A DNA stretch of 64,000 bases from Rhodobium orientis (GCF_003258835.1 NZ_NPEV01000010.1:1-64000), one strand, 5' to 3'. Numbered from the stretch's first letter, positions 56,092-64,000 are shown. Program-made: numbers and translations. Notes: generated by a model not told the origin, from the letters alone.

Positions 56092-56904
56092 GTGCCGCAG
56101 GAAGGGCCAGACCGGCTTGCCCGTTCGGTGACGGCCGGCCACGACTGTCCGGCCTGTCCCCTTGAGGGCTGCAGCTTCCGCGCGGTCGTTGCCGAGGCGG
56201 CGGCGCGCCGGACGGTGCGTCCGCAGCACCAGTACGCGATTTCCCGCGGCGAACGCATCATGGAAGACGGCCCGGCCTGCAAGCGCATCTGGGTCGTCGT
56301 CAGGGGACTTGTCGCGCTCGCCACCGTCCTGCCCGACGGGCGGCGCCAGATCACCGACCTCAGCGCGCCCGGCGACGTCATCTGCCCGGTCGGCGCCCTC
56401 ACCGGCACGGAAAGCTGGGTCGAGGCGCTCGGGCCATCGGTGGTTTGCCAGGTTGCCCTCGCCGACCTGATGGCGCTGAACGGCCACGCTCACAGCCTGA
56501 TGGCCGGGCTGTTCCGCCACACCCACCGCCAGCTCGAACGCCACAACGGAAACATGGTCATGCTCGGCCGCTTCGACGGCATGGAGCGGGTCTGGCAGTT
56601 CCTCGTCGAGATCACGCGGCGGCTCGGCCGGGAGGGCACCGGCGGCCACCGTGTCGACCTGCCGATGAGCCGCGAGGACATCGCCGACTATCTCGGCCTC
56701 AACTCCGAGACCGTCAGCCGGCTCTTCAGCCGCATCCGCAAGACCCGCCTGGTGACCTTCATCTCGCCGACGGAGTTCATCGTCCACGACCTCGCCGCGC
56801 TGGAGCGCCGCCTGCCGACCTCGGCCCAGCCGACCGAGTGGCTGTTCGGGCGCATCCTGTTCGGCTGGCACGCCCCCGACCCGGCAGAGGAAGCCCCCCG
56901 ATGA
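56092..56904 (+). CDS. FNR-type Crp/Fnr-family oxygen-responsive regulator
   Basis: A 270-residue regulator. Cys19, Cys22 and Cys27 lie in HDCPACPLEGC (Cx2Cx4C), and Cys119 in PSVVCQVAL sits where E. coli FNR has its fourth ligand, so a [4Fe-4S] cluster is likely. The beta-roll is followed by the FNR-type helix-turn-helix MSREDIADYLGLNSETVSRLF. Its E-x2-S-R recognition residues match FNR and predict TTGA-N6-TCAA sites. GTG at 56092 has GGAG upstream; the frame is open further back to 55936. The stop overlaps the ccmFH start, which links oxygen sensing to cytochrome maturation. Confidence 0.9.
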   Translation: MPQEGPDRLARSVTAGHDCPACPLEGCSFRAVVAEAAARRTVRPQHQYAISRGERIMEDGPACKRIWVVVRGLVALATVLPDGRRQITDLSAPGDVICPVGALTGTESWVEALGPSVVCQVALADLMALNGHAHSLMAGLFRHTHRQLERHNGNMVMLGRFDGMERVWQFLVEITRRLGREGTGGHRVDLPMSREDIADYLGLNSETVSRLFSRIRKTRLVTFISPTEFIVHDLAALERRLPTSAQPTEWLFGRILFGWHAPDPAEEAPR

Positions 56905-59390
56905 TCGTCGAATTCGGACATTTCGCCCTGTGCCTGGCGTTCGTCGTCGCGCTCGCCCAGGCAGTCGTGCCGCTCATCGGCGTCGCCCGCGGCCATGCCG
57001 GCGCCATGCAGCTTGCCGACAAGGCGGCCGAGATCCAGTTCCTGGCGATCGCCGCCGCCTTCGCCGCGCTCACATGGGCCTACGTCCAGTCGGACTTTTC
57101 CGTCGCGACGGTGGCCGCCAACTCGCACTCCACCAAGCCGCTCATCTACAAGATCTCCGGCGTCTGGGCCAACCACGAGGGCTCCATGCTGCTGTGGGTG
57201 CTCATGCTCGCGCTCTTCGGCGCGCTGATCGCCCTGTTCGGCGGCAATATCCCGACCTCCATGCGCGCCAGGGTGCTTTCCGTCCAGGCGATGATCGGCG
57301 TCGGCTTTCTCGCCTTCATCCTCATCACCTCCAACCCGTTCCTGCGCCTTGCCAACCCGCCGATCGACGGGCGCGGCATGAACCCGCTCTTGCAGGATCC
57401 CGGCATCGCCTTCCACCCGCCCTTCCTCTATCTCGGCTATGTCGGCTTTTCGACGGCCTTTTCCTTCGCCGTCGGCGCGCTCCTTGCCGGCCGCATCGAC
57501 CCGAGCTGGGCGCGCTGGATGCGGCCCTGGATCCTGATCGCCTGGGCCGGCCTGACGCTCGGCATCGCGCTCGGCTCCTGGTGGGCCTATTACGAGCTCG
57601 GCTGGGGCGGCTTCTGGTTCTGGGACCCGGTGGAAAACGCCTCCTTCATGCCCTGGCTCCTGGGCACCGCGCTGCTCCATTCCGCCATCGTCGCCGAAAA
57701 GCGCGACGCCCTGCAGAAATGGACCATCCTGCTCGCCATCCTGACCTTTTCGCTGAGCCTCATCGGCACCTTCCTGGTCCGCTCCGGCGTGCTCTCCTCC
57801 GTGCATGCCTTCGCTGAGGATCCCGAACGCGGCGTCTTTATCCTGGCGCTGCTCGCGCTCGCCATCGGCGGCTCGCTCGGCCTCTTTGCCTACCGGGCAT
57901 CGGAGATCCGGGGCGGCGGGCTCTTTCAGCCAATTTCGCGCGAGGGCGGCCTCCTCCTCAACAACCTGTTGCTGGCGGCGGCCTGTGGCGCCGTCTTCAT
58001 CGGCACGCTCTATCCGCTGTTCCTGGAGATGGCGACCGGCGCCAAGATCTCCGTCGGCGCACCCTTCTTCAACCTGACCTTCGTGCCGATGTTCGTTCCT
58101 GTCGCCTTCGTCGCCGGCATCGGCCCGTTCCTGACCTGGAAGCGCGCCGACCTTCGCCCGCTCGCCCAGCGCCTCGGTGCACTCCTCTGCCTCGTCGTCA
58201 TCGGCGCCATCGTCGTCGCCCTCCTCGACGGGTTCAGAAAACCCTTTGGCGTTGCCGCGCTCGCCGTCGGCGTCTGGCTACTGCTGGCGACCCTTTTCGA
58301 CCTGTTCTCCCGCGCCGGCTTCATGAAGGTCGGTGTCCTCACCGGCCTCAGGCGGCTGATCGGCCTGCCGCGCACCGCCTGGGGCCTTTTCTTCGGCCAT
58401 GCCGGCCTGGCGATCGCCATATGCGGCATCGCCCTGGTCTCGACCTGGTCCGAGGAAGCGATCCAGGTCCAGCGACCGAACGAGACGGTCAGCGTCGGCG
58501 GCTACGATTTCACGCTGCTCGGCGTCAAGAACGCAAGCGGCCCGAACTACCGCTCCGAGATCGCCACCATCGAGGTCGCGCGCCATGGCGAGATCGGCGG
58601 CGTGCTGAGGCCGGAACGCCGCTGGTACCCGGTCGAGGCCAAGTCGACGACGGAAGCGGCCATCGACACGCGCTGGCACGGCGACCTTTACGCCGTCATC
58701 GGCGAGCCCGACGGCAAGGGCGGCTTCGTCACCCGCTACTACTACAACGCCGGCGTCGCCTGGATGTGGTTCGGCGCCGTCCTCATGGCCTTCGGTGGTC
58801 TCATCTCCCTGACAGACCGGCGCCTCAGGGTCGGTGCGCCCTCCCGGCCTGGCACGGGCCAGGGAGCGCGCCCGAAACTGGGGCGCCGCAAGGCCCGCGC
58901 GGCTGCCGCCGCCACCGCCCTTGCCGCCCTGGCCATCGGCCTTGCCGTCCTTGCCGCGCCGCCCGCAAACGCCGCCGGGCTCCAGGCCGACGAGTTCCTC
59001 GCCGACCCGAAGCTGGAAGAAAAGGCCCGCGAGATCGGAACGGAGCTGCGCTGCCTCGTCTGCCAGAACCAGTCGATCTTCGATTCCAACGCCACCCTGG
59101 CGCACGATCTGCGCATGCTGGTGCGCGAACGGGTGAAGGCCGGCGACGACGCGGACAGCGTCAAGCAGTATGTGGTCGCCCGCTATGGCGACTACGTGCT
59201 GCTGCGGCCGCCGGTGAAGCCGCTGACCTATGTGCTTTGGCTCGCCCCGGTGCTGTTCCTCGTGCTTGCCCTGTTCCTCGGCCACCGCGTGCTCAGCGCC
59301 CAGAAGCGGCGCGCCGGCGCATCCGGGTCGGGGCTTTCTGACGTCGAACGCGCGCGGGCCCAAAAAATCCTGAAGGGAGATGCCGCATGA
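56901..59390 (+). CDS. CcmF-CcmH fusion, cytochrome c haem lyase
   Basis: An 829-residue protein joining two haem-lyase subunits. Residues 1 to about 645 are CcmF: multispan, with the haem-binding WWD-type segment WGGFWFWDPVENASF starting at W235 and GIAFHPPFLYLGYVGFS. A basic linker (RPKLGRRKARA) leads to an Ala-rich span at about 665-690. CcmH follows, with the thioredoxin-like pair Cys718-x2-Cys721 in ELRCLVCQNQSIFDSNA and a last span. No stop, ATG, GTG or TTG occurs in frame between codon 629 and the CcmH cysteines, so CcmH cannot easily be made separately. It overlaps the FNR-type and ccmI genes. Confidence 0.93.
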   Translation: MIVEFGHFALCLAFVVALAQAVVPLIGVARGHAGAMQLADKAAEIQFLAIAAAFAALTWAYVQSDFSVATVAANSHSTKPLIYKISGVWANHEGSMLLWVLMLALFGALIALFGGNIPTSMRARVLSVQAMIGVGFLAFILITSNPFLRLANPPIDGRGMNPLLQDPGIAFHPPFLYLGYVGFSTAFSFAVGALLAGRIDPSWARWMRPWILIAWAGLTLGIALGSWWAYYELGWGGFWFWDPVENASFMPWLLGTALLHSAIVAEKRDALQKWTILLAILTFSLSLIGTFLVRSGVLSSVHAFAEDPERGVFILALLALAIGGSLGLFAYRASEIRGGGLFQPISREGGLLLNNLLLAAACGAVFIGTLYPLFLEMATGAKISVGAPFFNLTFVPMFVPVAFVAGIGPFLTWKRADLRPLAQRLGALLCLVVIGAIVVALLDGFRKPFGVAALAVGVWLLLATLFDLFSRAGFMKVGVLTGLRRLIGLPRTAWGLFFGHAGLAIAICGIALVSTWSEEAIQVQRPNETVSVGGYDFTLLGVKNASGPNYRSEIATIEVARHGEIGGVLRPERRWYPVEAKSTTEAAIDTRWHGDLYAVIGEPDGKGGFVTRYYYNAGVAWMWFGAVLMAFGGLISLTDRRLRVGAPSRPGTGQGARPKLGRRKARAAAAATALAALAIGLAVLAAPPANAAGLQADEFLADPKLEEKAREIGTELRCLVCQNQSIFDSNATLAHDLRMLVRERVKAGDDADSVKQYVVARYGDYVLLRPPVKPLTYVLWLAPVLFLVLALFLGHRVLSAQKRRAGASGSGLSDVERARAQKILKGDAA

Positions 59391-60826
59391 CGCTCTGGAT
59401 CGCCATCGGCCTTTGCCTCGCCCTTGCCGTCCTCTGGCTCTGCCGGCCGTTCCTGCGCCGCTCCGCCGGCGTTGTCGGCGAGGCGGACTTTTCCATCTCC
59501 GTCTATCGCGACCAGCTCGACGAGGTCGACCGGGACGAGGCGGAGGGCCGCATCGCCCCCGCCGAGGCCGAGGCCGCCCGCGCCGAGATCGAGGCGCGCA
59601 CGCTCAAAGCTGCCAAACGGCTCGACCCCGTCGCCCATGTGGCGCGGCGGGCGCCGGTGGCCGGAACCCTCGTCATGCTCCTCGTCGCCGGCGGCTCCCT
59701 CGGGCTTTATCTCCTCCTCGGCGTGCCGCAACTGGCGGACCAGCCGCTTGCCGAGCGCAAGGCCGAGGTGCTGCAGCGCCGCGCGGCCGGCGGCGACATG
59801 AAGGCCCAGGTCGCGCTCCTCATCGAGCGGACCAAGGCCGACCCCAAGGATTTCGAGACCTGGTGGACCCTCGGCCGCGCCTACCTCGCCCTCGACAACC
59901 CGACGGAGGCGACCGGCGCCTTGAAGCACGCCGTGGAGCTTTCCGACGACGATCCGGGGGTGCTGACCGCCTATGCGGAGGCCGTGACGCTCGCCAACGG
60001 CAACAAGGTCAGTTCAATCGCCGAGATCAGCTTCCACAAGGTCCGCGAAAAGCGCCCGAAGGACCCCCGCGCCCGCTACTACCTTGCCCTCGCCAAGGCA
60101 CAGCGGCAGGATTTCGACGGCGCGCTACGCGACTGGATGGCGCTGAAGGCGGAGTCTGCGCCCGGCGCGCCCTGGCTGCCGCTGGTCCGCCGCGATATCG
60201 CCAACATGGCGCGGTTTTTAAAGCGCGACCTCAAAACCCTGATGCCCGACGCCACCGAGGCCGAACTTGCCCGCGCCGGCTCCCTGTCCAAGCCCGACGA
60301 GGGCGGCGAGGACGCCTCCACGCGCATCAAAGAGCTTGAGAAAAAACTCGCGGCCGAGCCGAAGGACTTCCGCGGCTGGATCGAGCTGGCGACGCTGCGC
60401 GCGGAAACCGGCGCCAACGACAAGGCGCTCGACGCCCTCAACGCCGCCCGAACCCGCTACGCCGCCGCGCCCTTCATCCTCAGCCAGCTCGACGCCACCG
60501 CCCGCAGCCTCGGCCTCGACCACCTGGAAAGCGCCGAACCGGCCGTCAAAGGCCCGACCGCCACCGACATCGCCGCGGCATCCGAAATGACCGACGAGAC
60601 CCGCGCGGCCATGATCGACGGCATGGTCGAGGGCCTGGAAGCCAAACTCGGCGAAACCCCCGACAACCCCGACGGCTGGATCATGCTCATCCGCTCCTAC
60701 TCGGTCCTGAAGGAGCCTGGACGGGCCGCCACGGCGCTTGAAAAGGCGCGGGGGCATTTCGAGGGGAACAAGACGGTGCTGGCGGCGCTGGAGGAGACGG
60801 CGCGGGAGTTGGGGATCGGGGAGTAG
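59387..60826 (+). CDS. ccmI: Cytochrome c maturation protein CcmI (CycH)
   Basis: CcmI captures apocytochrome c and presents it to CcmF/CcmH. The 479-residue protein has a first span at residues 3-24, a cytoplasmic heptad loop (VYRDQLDEVDRDEAEGRI, the family signature), a second span at about 95-117 and a periplasmic domain with TPR-like helices (WWTLGRAYLALDNPTEATGALKHA, DPRARYYLALAKAQ, GWIELATLRAETGANDKAL). It overlaps the ccmFH stop by four bases. The usual neighbour ccmE is not in the window. Confidence 0.93.
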   Translation: MTLWIAIGLCLALAVLWLCRPFLRRSAGVVGEADFSISVYRDQLDEVDRDEAEGRIAPAEAEAARAEIEARTLKAAKRLDPVAHVARRAPVAGTLVMLLVAGGSLGLYLLLGVPQLADQPLAERKAEVLQRRAAGGDMKAQVALLIERTKADPKDFETWWTLGRAYLALDNPTEATGALKHAVELSDDDPGVLTAYAEAVTLANGNKVSSIAEISFHKVREKRPKDPRARYYLALAKAQRQDFDGALRDWMALKAESAPGAPWLPLVRRDIANMARFLKRDLKTLMPDATEAELARAGSLSKPDEGGEDASTRIKELEKKLAAEPKDFRGWIELATLRAETGANDKALDALNAARTRYAAAPFILSQLDATARSLGLDHLESAEPAVKGPTATDIAAASEMTDETRAAMIDGMVEGLEAKLGETPDNPDGWIMLIRSYSVLKEPGRAATALEKARGHFEGNKTVLAALEETARELGIGE

Positions 60827-60936
60827 GGAGGGGTGTCACGCCCGGTGCTTTTCAACCGAGTCATACTGAAGGCAAATGGATCGATAGCTCGAACTTATCC
60901 TCGTTCCGTTAAGTCGCGGTAGAATAACACCCGACG

Positions 60937-62007
60937 ATGACAACGTATGGTCCTCATCATTGGGAGGATCATCTGAAATTCGGAAAGGGTTCCATGGATA
61001 GGGGCGCCATCGCTTATCGTAAAGCTTTCGAAGCATATATGCGCAAAGGAACGCCCTTCGCGTTGACTCTCAAAGAGACACACCCCACGACCCATTACGT
61101 CTGGCGTACACGCGGGGATCGAAAAGTCAGACCAAGTCATGCGAAAAATAACGGCAAAATATTTGCCTGGGACGATCCTCCCTCGACCGGCCATCCTGGG
61201 GAAGAATATGGGTGTCGCTGTTGGGCTGAACCGTACGACCAAGATGTCGCCGAATATTTCAACATTGCATTGACGAACGTGTTCGATATTGGGCCGCCAT
61301 GGGGCAGTTGGGATTTTATCAAGCACTATTTTCAAGGCCAGGGAGCGAGCGTAACCGTTCGGCAGACGGGGCATTTGGTCAAAGTTGTTGCCGAGCACAA
61401 ACGAATTGTGATCGATGATCCAACGAGGTTGTCTGGGCAAATCGCCGATGCCGCTCGGAAAAACATTGGGGAGAGTTTTAAAGCAGAATTTGGAAGATCT
61501 TACGCAATGCAAAGCATCGTATTCTCCCTTGGAGATACGAATATCTCAGGCGATTATAGTTGCATATGTGACGAAATAAATGGAATGCTTGAAATCAGCG
61601 GAAGTATTAACTTTAGAATTCGTGACGAATTTCGAGACCCTCTTGACATCGGAACGGTTTTGCCAGAGCGAATTGCAAAGATTGACGAGAAAATTTCCGA
61701 AATGGTCAAGGATATAGCAGACGCGACCTACGATGCGGCTGTATATGCTATCGAGATTGCCAACGATGTTGCTTCAAACGTCGAGAAAGAGATTGGCAAG
61801 CTTGATCGCTTCCTTCGCGATTATATTTCTGACAAGGTGAAACGCGAAATCTTACGCCGCCGAAAGAACGCTATTGACGTTCTGGAAGTTAAGGATCTGC
61901 GCGAAATTCCGGGTGGCACGCCATATTCAATCGTCGACGATTGGAGTGCTACCGTTTCGGCAAGGGTCAGTCATGACAAAGGCAAGAGCCGCTTCACGGC
62001 GTCATAG
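60937..62007 (+). CDS. MuF-like head-morphogenesis domain joined to an unrecognised C-terminal region
   Basis: A 356-residue protein. Residues about 50-100 resemble the phage Mu F/SPP1 gp7 minor-head family: THYVWRTRGDRKVRPSHAK, FAWDDPP, PGEEYGCRCWAEPY. The rest is not recognised. Residues 192-238 look beta-rich (IVFSLGDTNISGDYSC, GSINFRIRDEF), 241-322 form a charged helical stretch, and 326-349 (GGTPYSIVDDWSATVSARV) look beta-rich again. Base composition is clearly AT-richer than the neighbours, a sign of transfer. No other phage gene adjoins it. MuF domains also occur as N-terminal parts of phage-encoded polymorphic toxins, so a toxin role is possible but unproven. Confidence 0.7.
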   Translation: MTTYGPHHWEDHLKFGKGSMDRGAIAYRKAFEAYMRKGTPFALTLKETHPTTHYVWRTRGDRKVRPSHAKNNGKIFAWDDPPSTGHPGEEYGCRCWAEPYDQDVAEYFNIALTNVFDIGPPWGSWDFIKHYFQGQGASVTVRQTGHLVKVVAEHKRIVIDDPTRLSGQIADAARKNIGESFKAEFGRSYAMQSIVFSLGDTNISGDYSCICDEINGMLEISGSINFRIRDEFRDPLDIGTVLPERIAKIDEKISEMVKDIADATYDAAVYAIEIANDVASNVEKEIGKLDRFLRDYISDKVKREILRRRKNAIDVLEVKDLREIPGGTPYSIVDDWSATVSARVSHDKGKSRFTAS

Positions 62008-62500
62008 GTCCCTGCCGCTTCGCATCCTGAGGCTTTTGATCAAAACGGCCTTGGTCCTCGTTATCCTCGCCGGCCTCTACATCCTTGTCGTTCTCGTCGC
62101 CAGGCGCCACGCCTGCACGGAGCTCCCGGGTGGTGCTCGCATCGGCTTTGCCTCGGTGCTGGATTTTTCCGACGGCGAGGAATGGCCGCCGGCGATGAGG
62201 CTGCAGGACGGCTCCGGGCGGGTTCTGTATGTCGGCAACGGCGACGTCCGGTTCCACCGGGTTCCATCCAATCCGGGCAAGGTCGTACTCACATTCGGCG
62301 AGAACGGCGAACAGCGCCTGGCCATGGAGGGTGAGGAACTGATGACGGCCCTCTATCCCGAGCGTTGGGCCGCGGTCAAAAAGGAACGTCCAGAACGGAC
62401 GTCGATCATGTTGACGGACCTTTTCACGATCCACCATCAACTGATCTACAACGGCACTTTCGGCAAGAAATGGTGCAGGACGCCTTGGTTCCCGCAATAG
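61973..62500 (+). CDS. Single-span membrane protein overlapping the MuF-like gene
   Basis: A 175-residue protein. The Arg-rich N-terminus (MTKARAASRRHRSLPLR) is followed by one span at about residues 19-43 (ILRLLIKTALVLVILAGLYI) and a periplasmic domain of about 130 residues with FASVLDFSDGEEWPPAM and a Cys near each end (HACTELPG, KKWCRTPWF). It starts 35 bases inside the preceding gene, so the two are coupled. No homologue is recognised. The layout fits an immunity or accessory protein for the upstream product, which is inference. Confidence 0.7.
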   Translation: MTKARAASRRHRSLPLRILRLLIKTALVLVILAGLYILVVLVARRHACTELPGGARIGFASVLDFSDGEEWPPAMRLQDGSGRVLYVGNGDVRFHRVPSNPGKVVLTFGENGEQRLAMEGEELMTALYPERWAAVKKERPERTSIMLTDLFTIHHQLIYNGTFGKKWCRTPWFPQ

Positions 62501-62517
62501 GGATCGGCCCGACCAGC

Positions 62518-62622
62518 CGTCATTGCGAACGAGCGGAGCGAGTGCGGCAATCCAGGGGCCGCGCGCTCCGAGCGAGTGGCTCTGGATCGCCGCGTCGGCC
62601 TGGCGGCCTCCTCGCGATGACG
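62518..62622. repeat. Dispersed palindromic intergenic element
   Basis: The left end CGTCATTGCGAACGAGCGGA and right end CTCCTCGCGATGACG are imperfect inverted repeats. The interior carries GCAATCCAGGGGCCGCG on the left and TGGATCGCCGCGTCGG on the right. This CGTCATTGCGA...CAATCCAG form is a well-known mobile-looking intergenic repeat of alphaproteobacteria. Confidence 0.75.
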
Positions 62623-62696
62623 CCGGGTCAGGTCTGAACCGTCAGAATGCATCGTGCCGCCGCGTCCGCAAGCCAACAGTCCCTCCCATTCACATA

Positions 62697-62710
62697 TTGA
62701 GAATCGTCAA
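62697..62710. promoter_or_regulatory. FNR-type box before the multihaem cytochrome gene
   Basis: TTGAGAATCGTCAA is a TTGA-N6-TCAA dyad, 8 of 10 matches to the FNR consensus TTGAT-N4-ATCAA. It lies 122 bases before the cytochrome start. A second dyad, CCTGAC-N4-GTCAGG, follows at 62713-62728. Confidence 0.6.
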
Positions 62711-62831
62711 TTCCTGACCCACGTCAGGGTCGTTTGCGCGAACCCTCTCTAGCCTTTCCTTCCGTGGAATCGGCTCTTTGCACGCCTCCGCTCATATGCA
62801 GGCGCGCGAACTCCGGCATGGAGGGAAAGAC

Positions 62832-64000
62832 GTGATACGCAAACTTGCGCTTCTTTGTGTCTTGACGGCGATGATGGCGGGGCCCGCCCTTGCCGCCGAC
62901 GAGGCACCGGCTGAAAAGCCGAAATTCGAGACGGTGTCGGCCGAGCTCGCCAAGGACAAGGGCTGCCAGTCCTGCCATGAGGGCATCGAGCGGTTCTCCG
63001 AGGGTGACATGATGGAGACCATCGAGGCGACCGGCGTCGACTATGGCGATCCGGGCGGCTGCGTCGTCTGCCATGGCGGCGATCCGGCGGCGACGACCAA
63101 GAAGGCGGCCCATACAGGCGCCCCCGCGGAACTCACCGAAGCCGGCGGCCCGCACATGTTCTATCCCGATCCGGGCGCGCTCTGGGGCGCCTCGGAGCGC
63201 GCCTGCGGCCAGTGCCACGGCGACTATTCGGAGCGCCTCTCCAAGGCCCTGATGAACACCGAGGCCGGCAAGCTGCAGGGCAATTTGTGGTCCTGGTCGG
63301 TGCAGAAGGACCACAAGGTGGTCTGGGCCAACTACAACCTGAAGGACGAGGATGGCAAGACTCCGGTGGTCGGCACCGACGTCTACAAGGAGTACATGAC
63401 CAAGTTCGCCACGGACCATCCGGACCAGATGCCGAGCGAGGTCGAGCAGGTGCCGGACGTCGACGTCGACGCCATCTCCAAGCATCCGGAAATGGCCGGC
63501 ATCACCTATTCGCGCCAGCAGTGCCAGCGCTGCCATGTCGGCGTCACCGGCCGCGAGAAGCGCGGCGATTTCCGCGGCTCCGGCTGCTCGTCCTGCCACG
63601 TGCCCTATTCCAATGACGGATTCTACGAGGGCAAGGACCCGACGATCGCCAAGGACCAGCCGGGCAAGCTGCTGATCCACAAGATGCAGGCGACCCGCAA
63701 GACCAAGGTCAAGCACGCCAATGTGGAATATTCCGGCATCCCGTCGGAAAGCTGCAACTCGTGCCACAACCGGGGCAAGCGCATCGGCGTCAGCTACCAG
63801 GGCATCATGGAGTTCCCCTACGGCTCTCCCTATGACGCCAAGGGCGGCAAGCAGCCGAAGCTGCACACCAAGAACTACCTGTTCATCAAGGACGACCTGC
63901 ACCACCAGATCGAGAGCCGGCCGGGCAACCCGAAGGGCGGGCTGCTGTGCCAGGACTGCCATACGTCCATCGACATGCATGGCGACGGCAATTTGCCGGG
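62832..64000 (+). CDS. Periplasmic multihaem cytochrome c (3' end outside the window)
   Basis: The frame is open to the right edge (389 codons seen). GTG at 62832 follows GGAGGG and starts a Sec signal peptide (VIRKLALLCVLTAMMAGPALA). Seven CXXCH haem sites occur: CQSCH, CVVCH, CGQCH, CQRCH, CSSCH, CNSCH and CQDCH. More may follow. No CXXCK site, the mark of NrfA nitrite reductase, is seen. The protein is not one I can name; multihaem oxidoreductases or electron carriers of sulfur or nitrogen compounds are possible. The FNR-type box and upstream ccm genes suggest anaerobic expression. Confidence 0.85.
   Translation, partial: MIRKLALLCVLTAMMAGPALAADEAPAEKPKFETVSAELAKDKGCQSCHEGIERFSEGDMMETIEATGVDYGDPGGCVVCHGGDPAATTKKAAHTGAPAELTEAGGPHMFYPDPGALWGASERACGQCHGDYSERLSKALMNTEAGKLQGNLWSWSVQKDHKVVWANYNLKDEDGKTPVVGTDVYKEYMTKFATDHPDQMPSEVEQVPDVDVDAISKHPEMAGITYSRQQCQRCHVGVTGREKRGDFRGSGCSSCHVPYSNDGFYEGKDPTIAKDQPGKLLIHKMQATRKTKVKHANVEYSGIPSESCNSCHNRGKRIGVSYQGIMEFPYGSPYDAKGGKQPKLHTKNYLFIKDDLHHQIESRPGNPKGGLLCQDCHTSIDMHGDGNLP

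Noticed and set aside
60937-62500. Intact prophage around the MuF-like gene
   Set aside because: No terminase, portal, capsid, tail, integrase or attachment repeat is seen on either side. Only the MuF-like domain is phage-related.
62832-64000. NrfA pentahaem nitrite reductase
   Set aside because: There are already seven CXXCH sites and no CXXCK active-site motif in the part visible.

Overview
High-GC (mid-60s %) chromosomal DNA of an alphaproteobacterium, most likely Hyphomicrobiales (Rhizobiales). The evidence is the BA14K-type protein, the conserved block rplU-rpmA-obgE-proB-proA-nadD-rsfS-rlmH-envC-ctpA-rppH, rhizobial-type intergenic repeats, an S21 gene with an Ala/Lys-rich tail, and heavy use of TRAP and ABC uptake operons. 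No species is claimed.

Layout. 1-12.7 kb is core housekeeping, nearly all on the minus strand and read from rplU towards rppH. 13-14.5 kb has two tandem 2OG-Fe(II) oxygenases and a tRNA-Ser(CGA). 14.9-24.5 kb is a peptide-type ABC locus built around a ROK regulator: substrate-binding protein and two permeases on minus; ROK regulator, NagB-like deaminase, gamma-glutamyltransferase, tandem ATPase and TauE/SafE exporter on plus. 24.6-26.5 kb has a phosphonopyruvate-hydrolase-like enzyme and two small genes that look frameshifted. 26.5-33.3 kb is a sugar-type ABC operon ending in a class III aminotransferase, with a divergent ROK regulator. 33.4-38.2 kb is a GntR/metallo-beta-lactamase-fold/TRAP operon with a clear palindromic operator. 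38.6-46.4 kb has an MFS exporter, a LysR regulator and a Ugp-like ABC operon ending in a calcineurin-like phosphodiesterase. 46.4-49.1 kb has an aldo/keto reductase, rpsU, a cold-shock gene and two small proteins. 49.7-52.6 kb is an arsenic operon (arsR, permease, mini-thioredoxin, arsC, arsH).

52.6-64 kb is the most unusual part. It has a response regulator divergent from a hybrid histidine kinase, an FNR-type regulator with four candidate cluster cysteines, a cytochrome c maturation set in which CcmF and CcmH are one uninterrupted reading frame, and CcmI. After an AT-richer insert, a multihaem cytochrome c gene (at least seven CXXCH motifs) runs off the window. The insert encodes a protein with a phage MuF-like head-morphogenesis domain joined to an unrecognised C-terminal region, followed by an overlapping single-span membrane protein. 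A TTGA-N6-TCAA dyad in front of the cytochrome gene matches what the FNR-type protein should bind. FNR regulation, haem attachment and the cytochrome may therefore form one anaerobic respiratory unit interrupted by the transferred insert.
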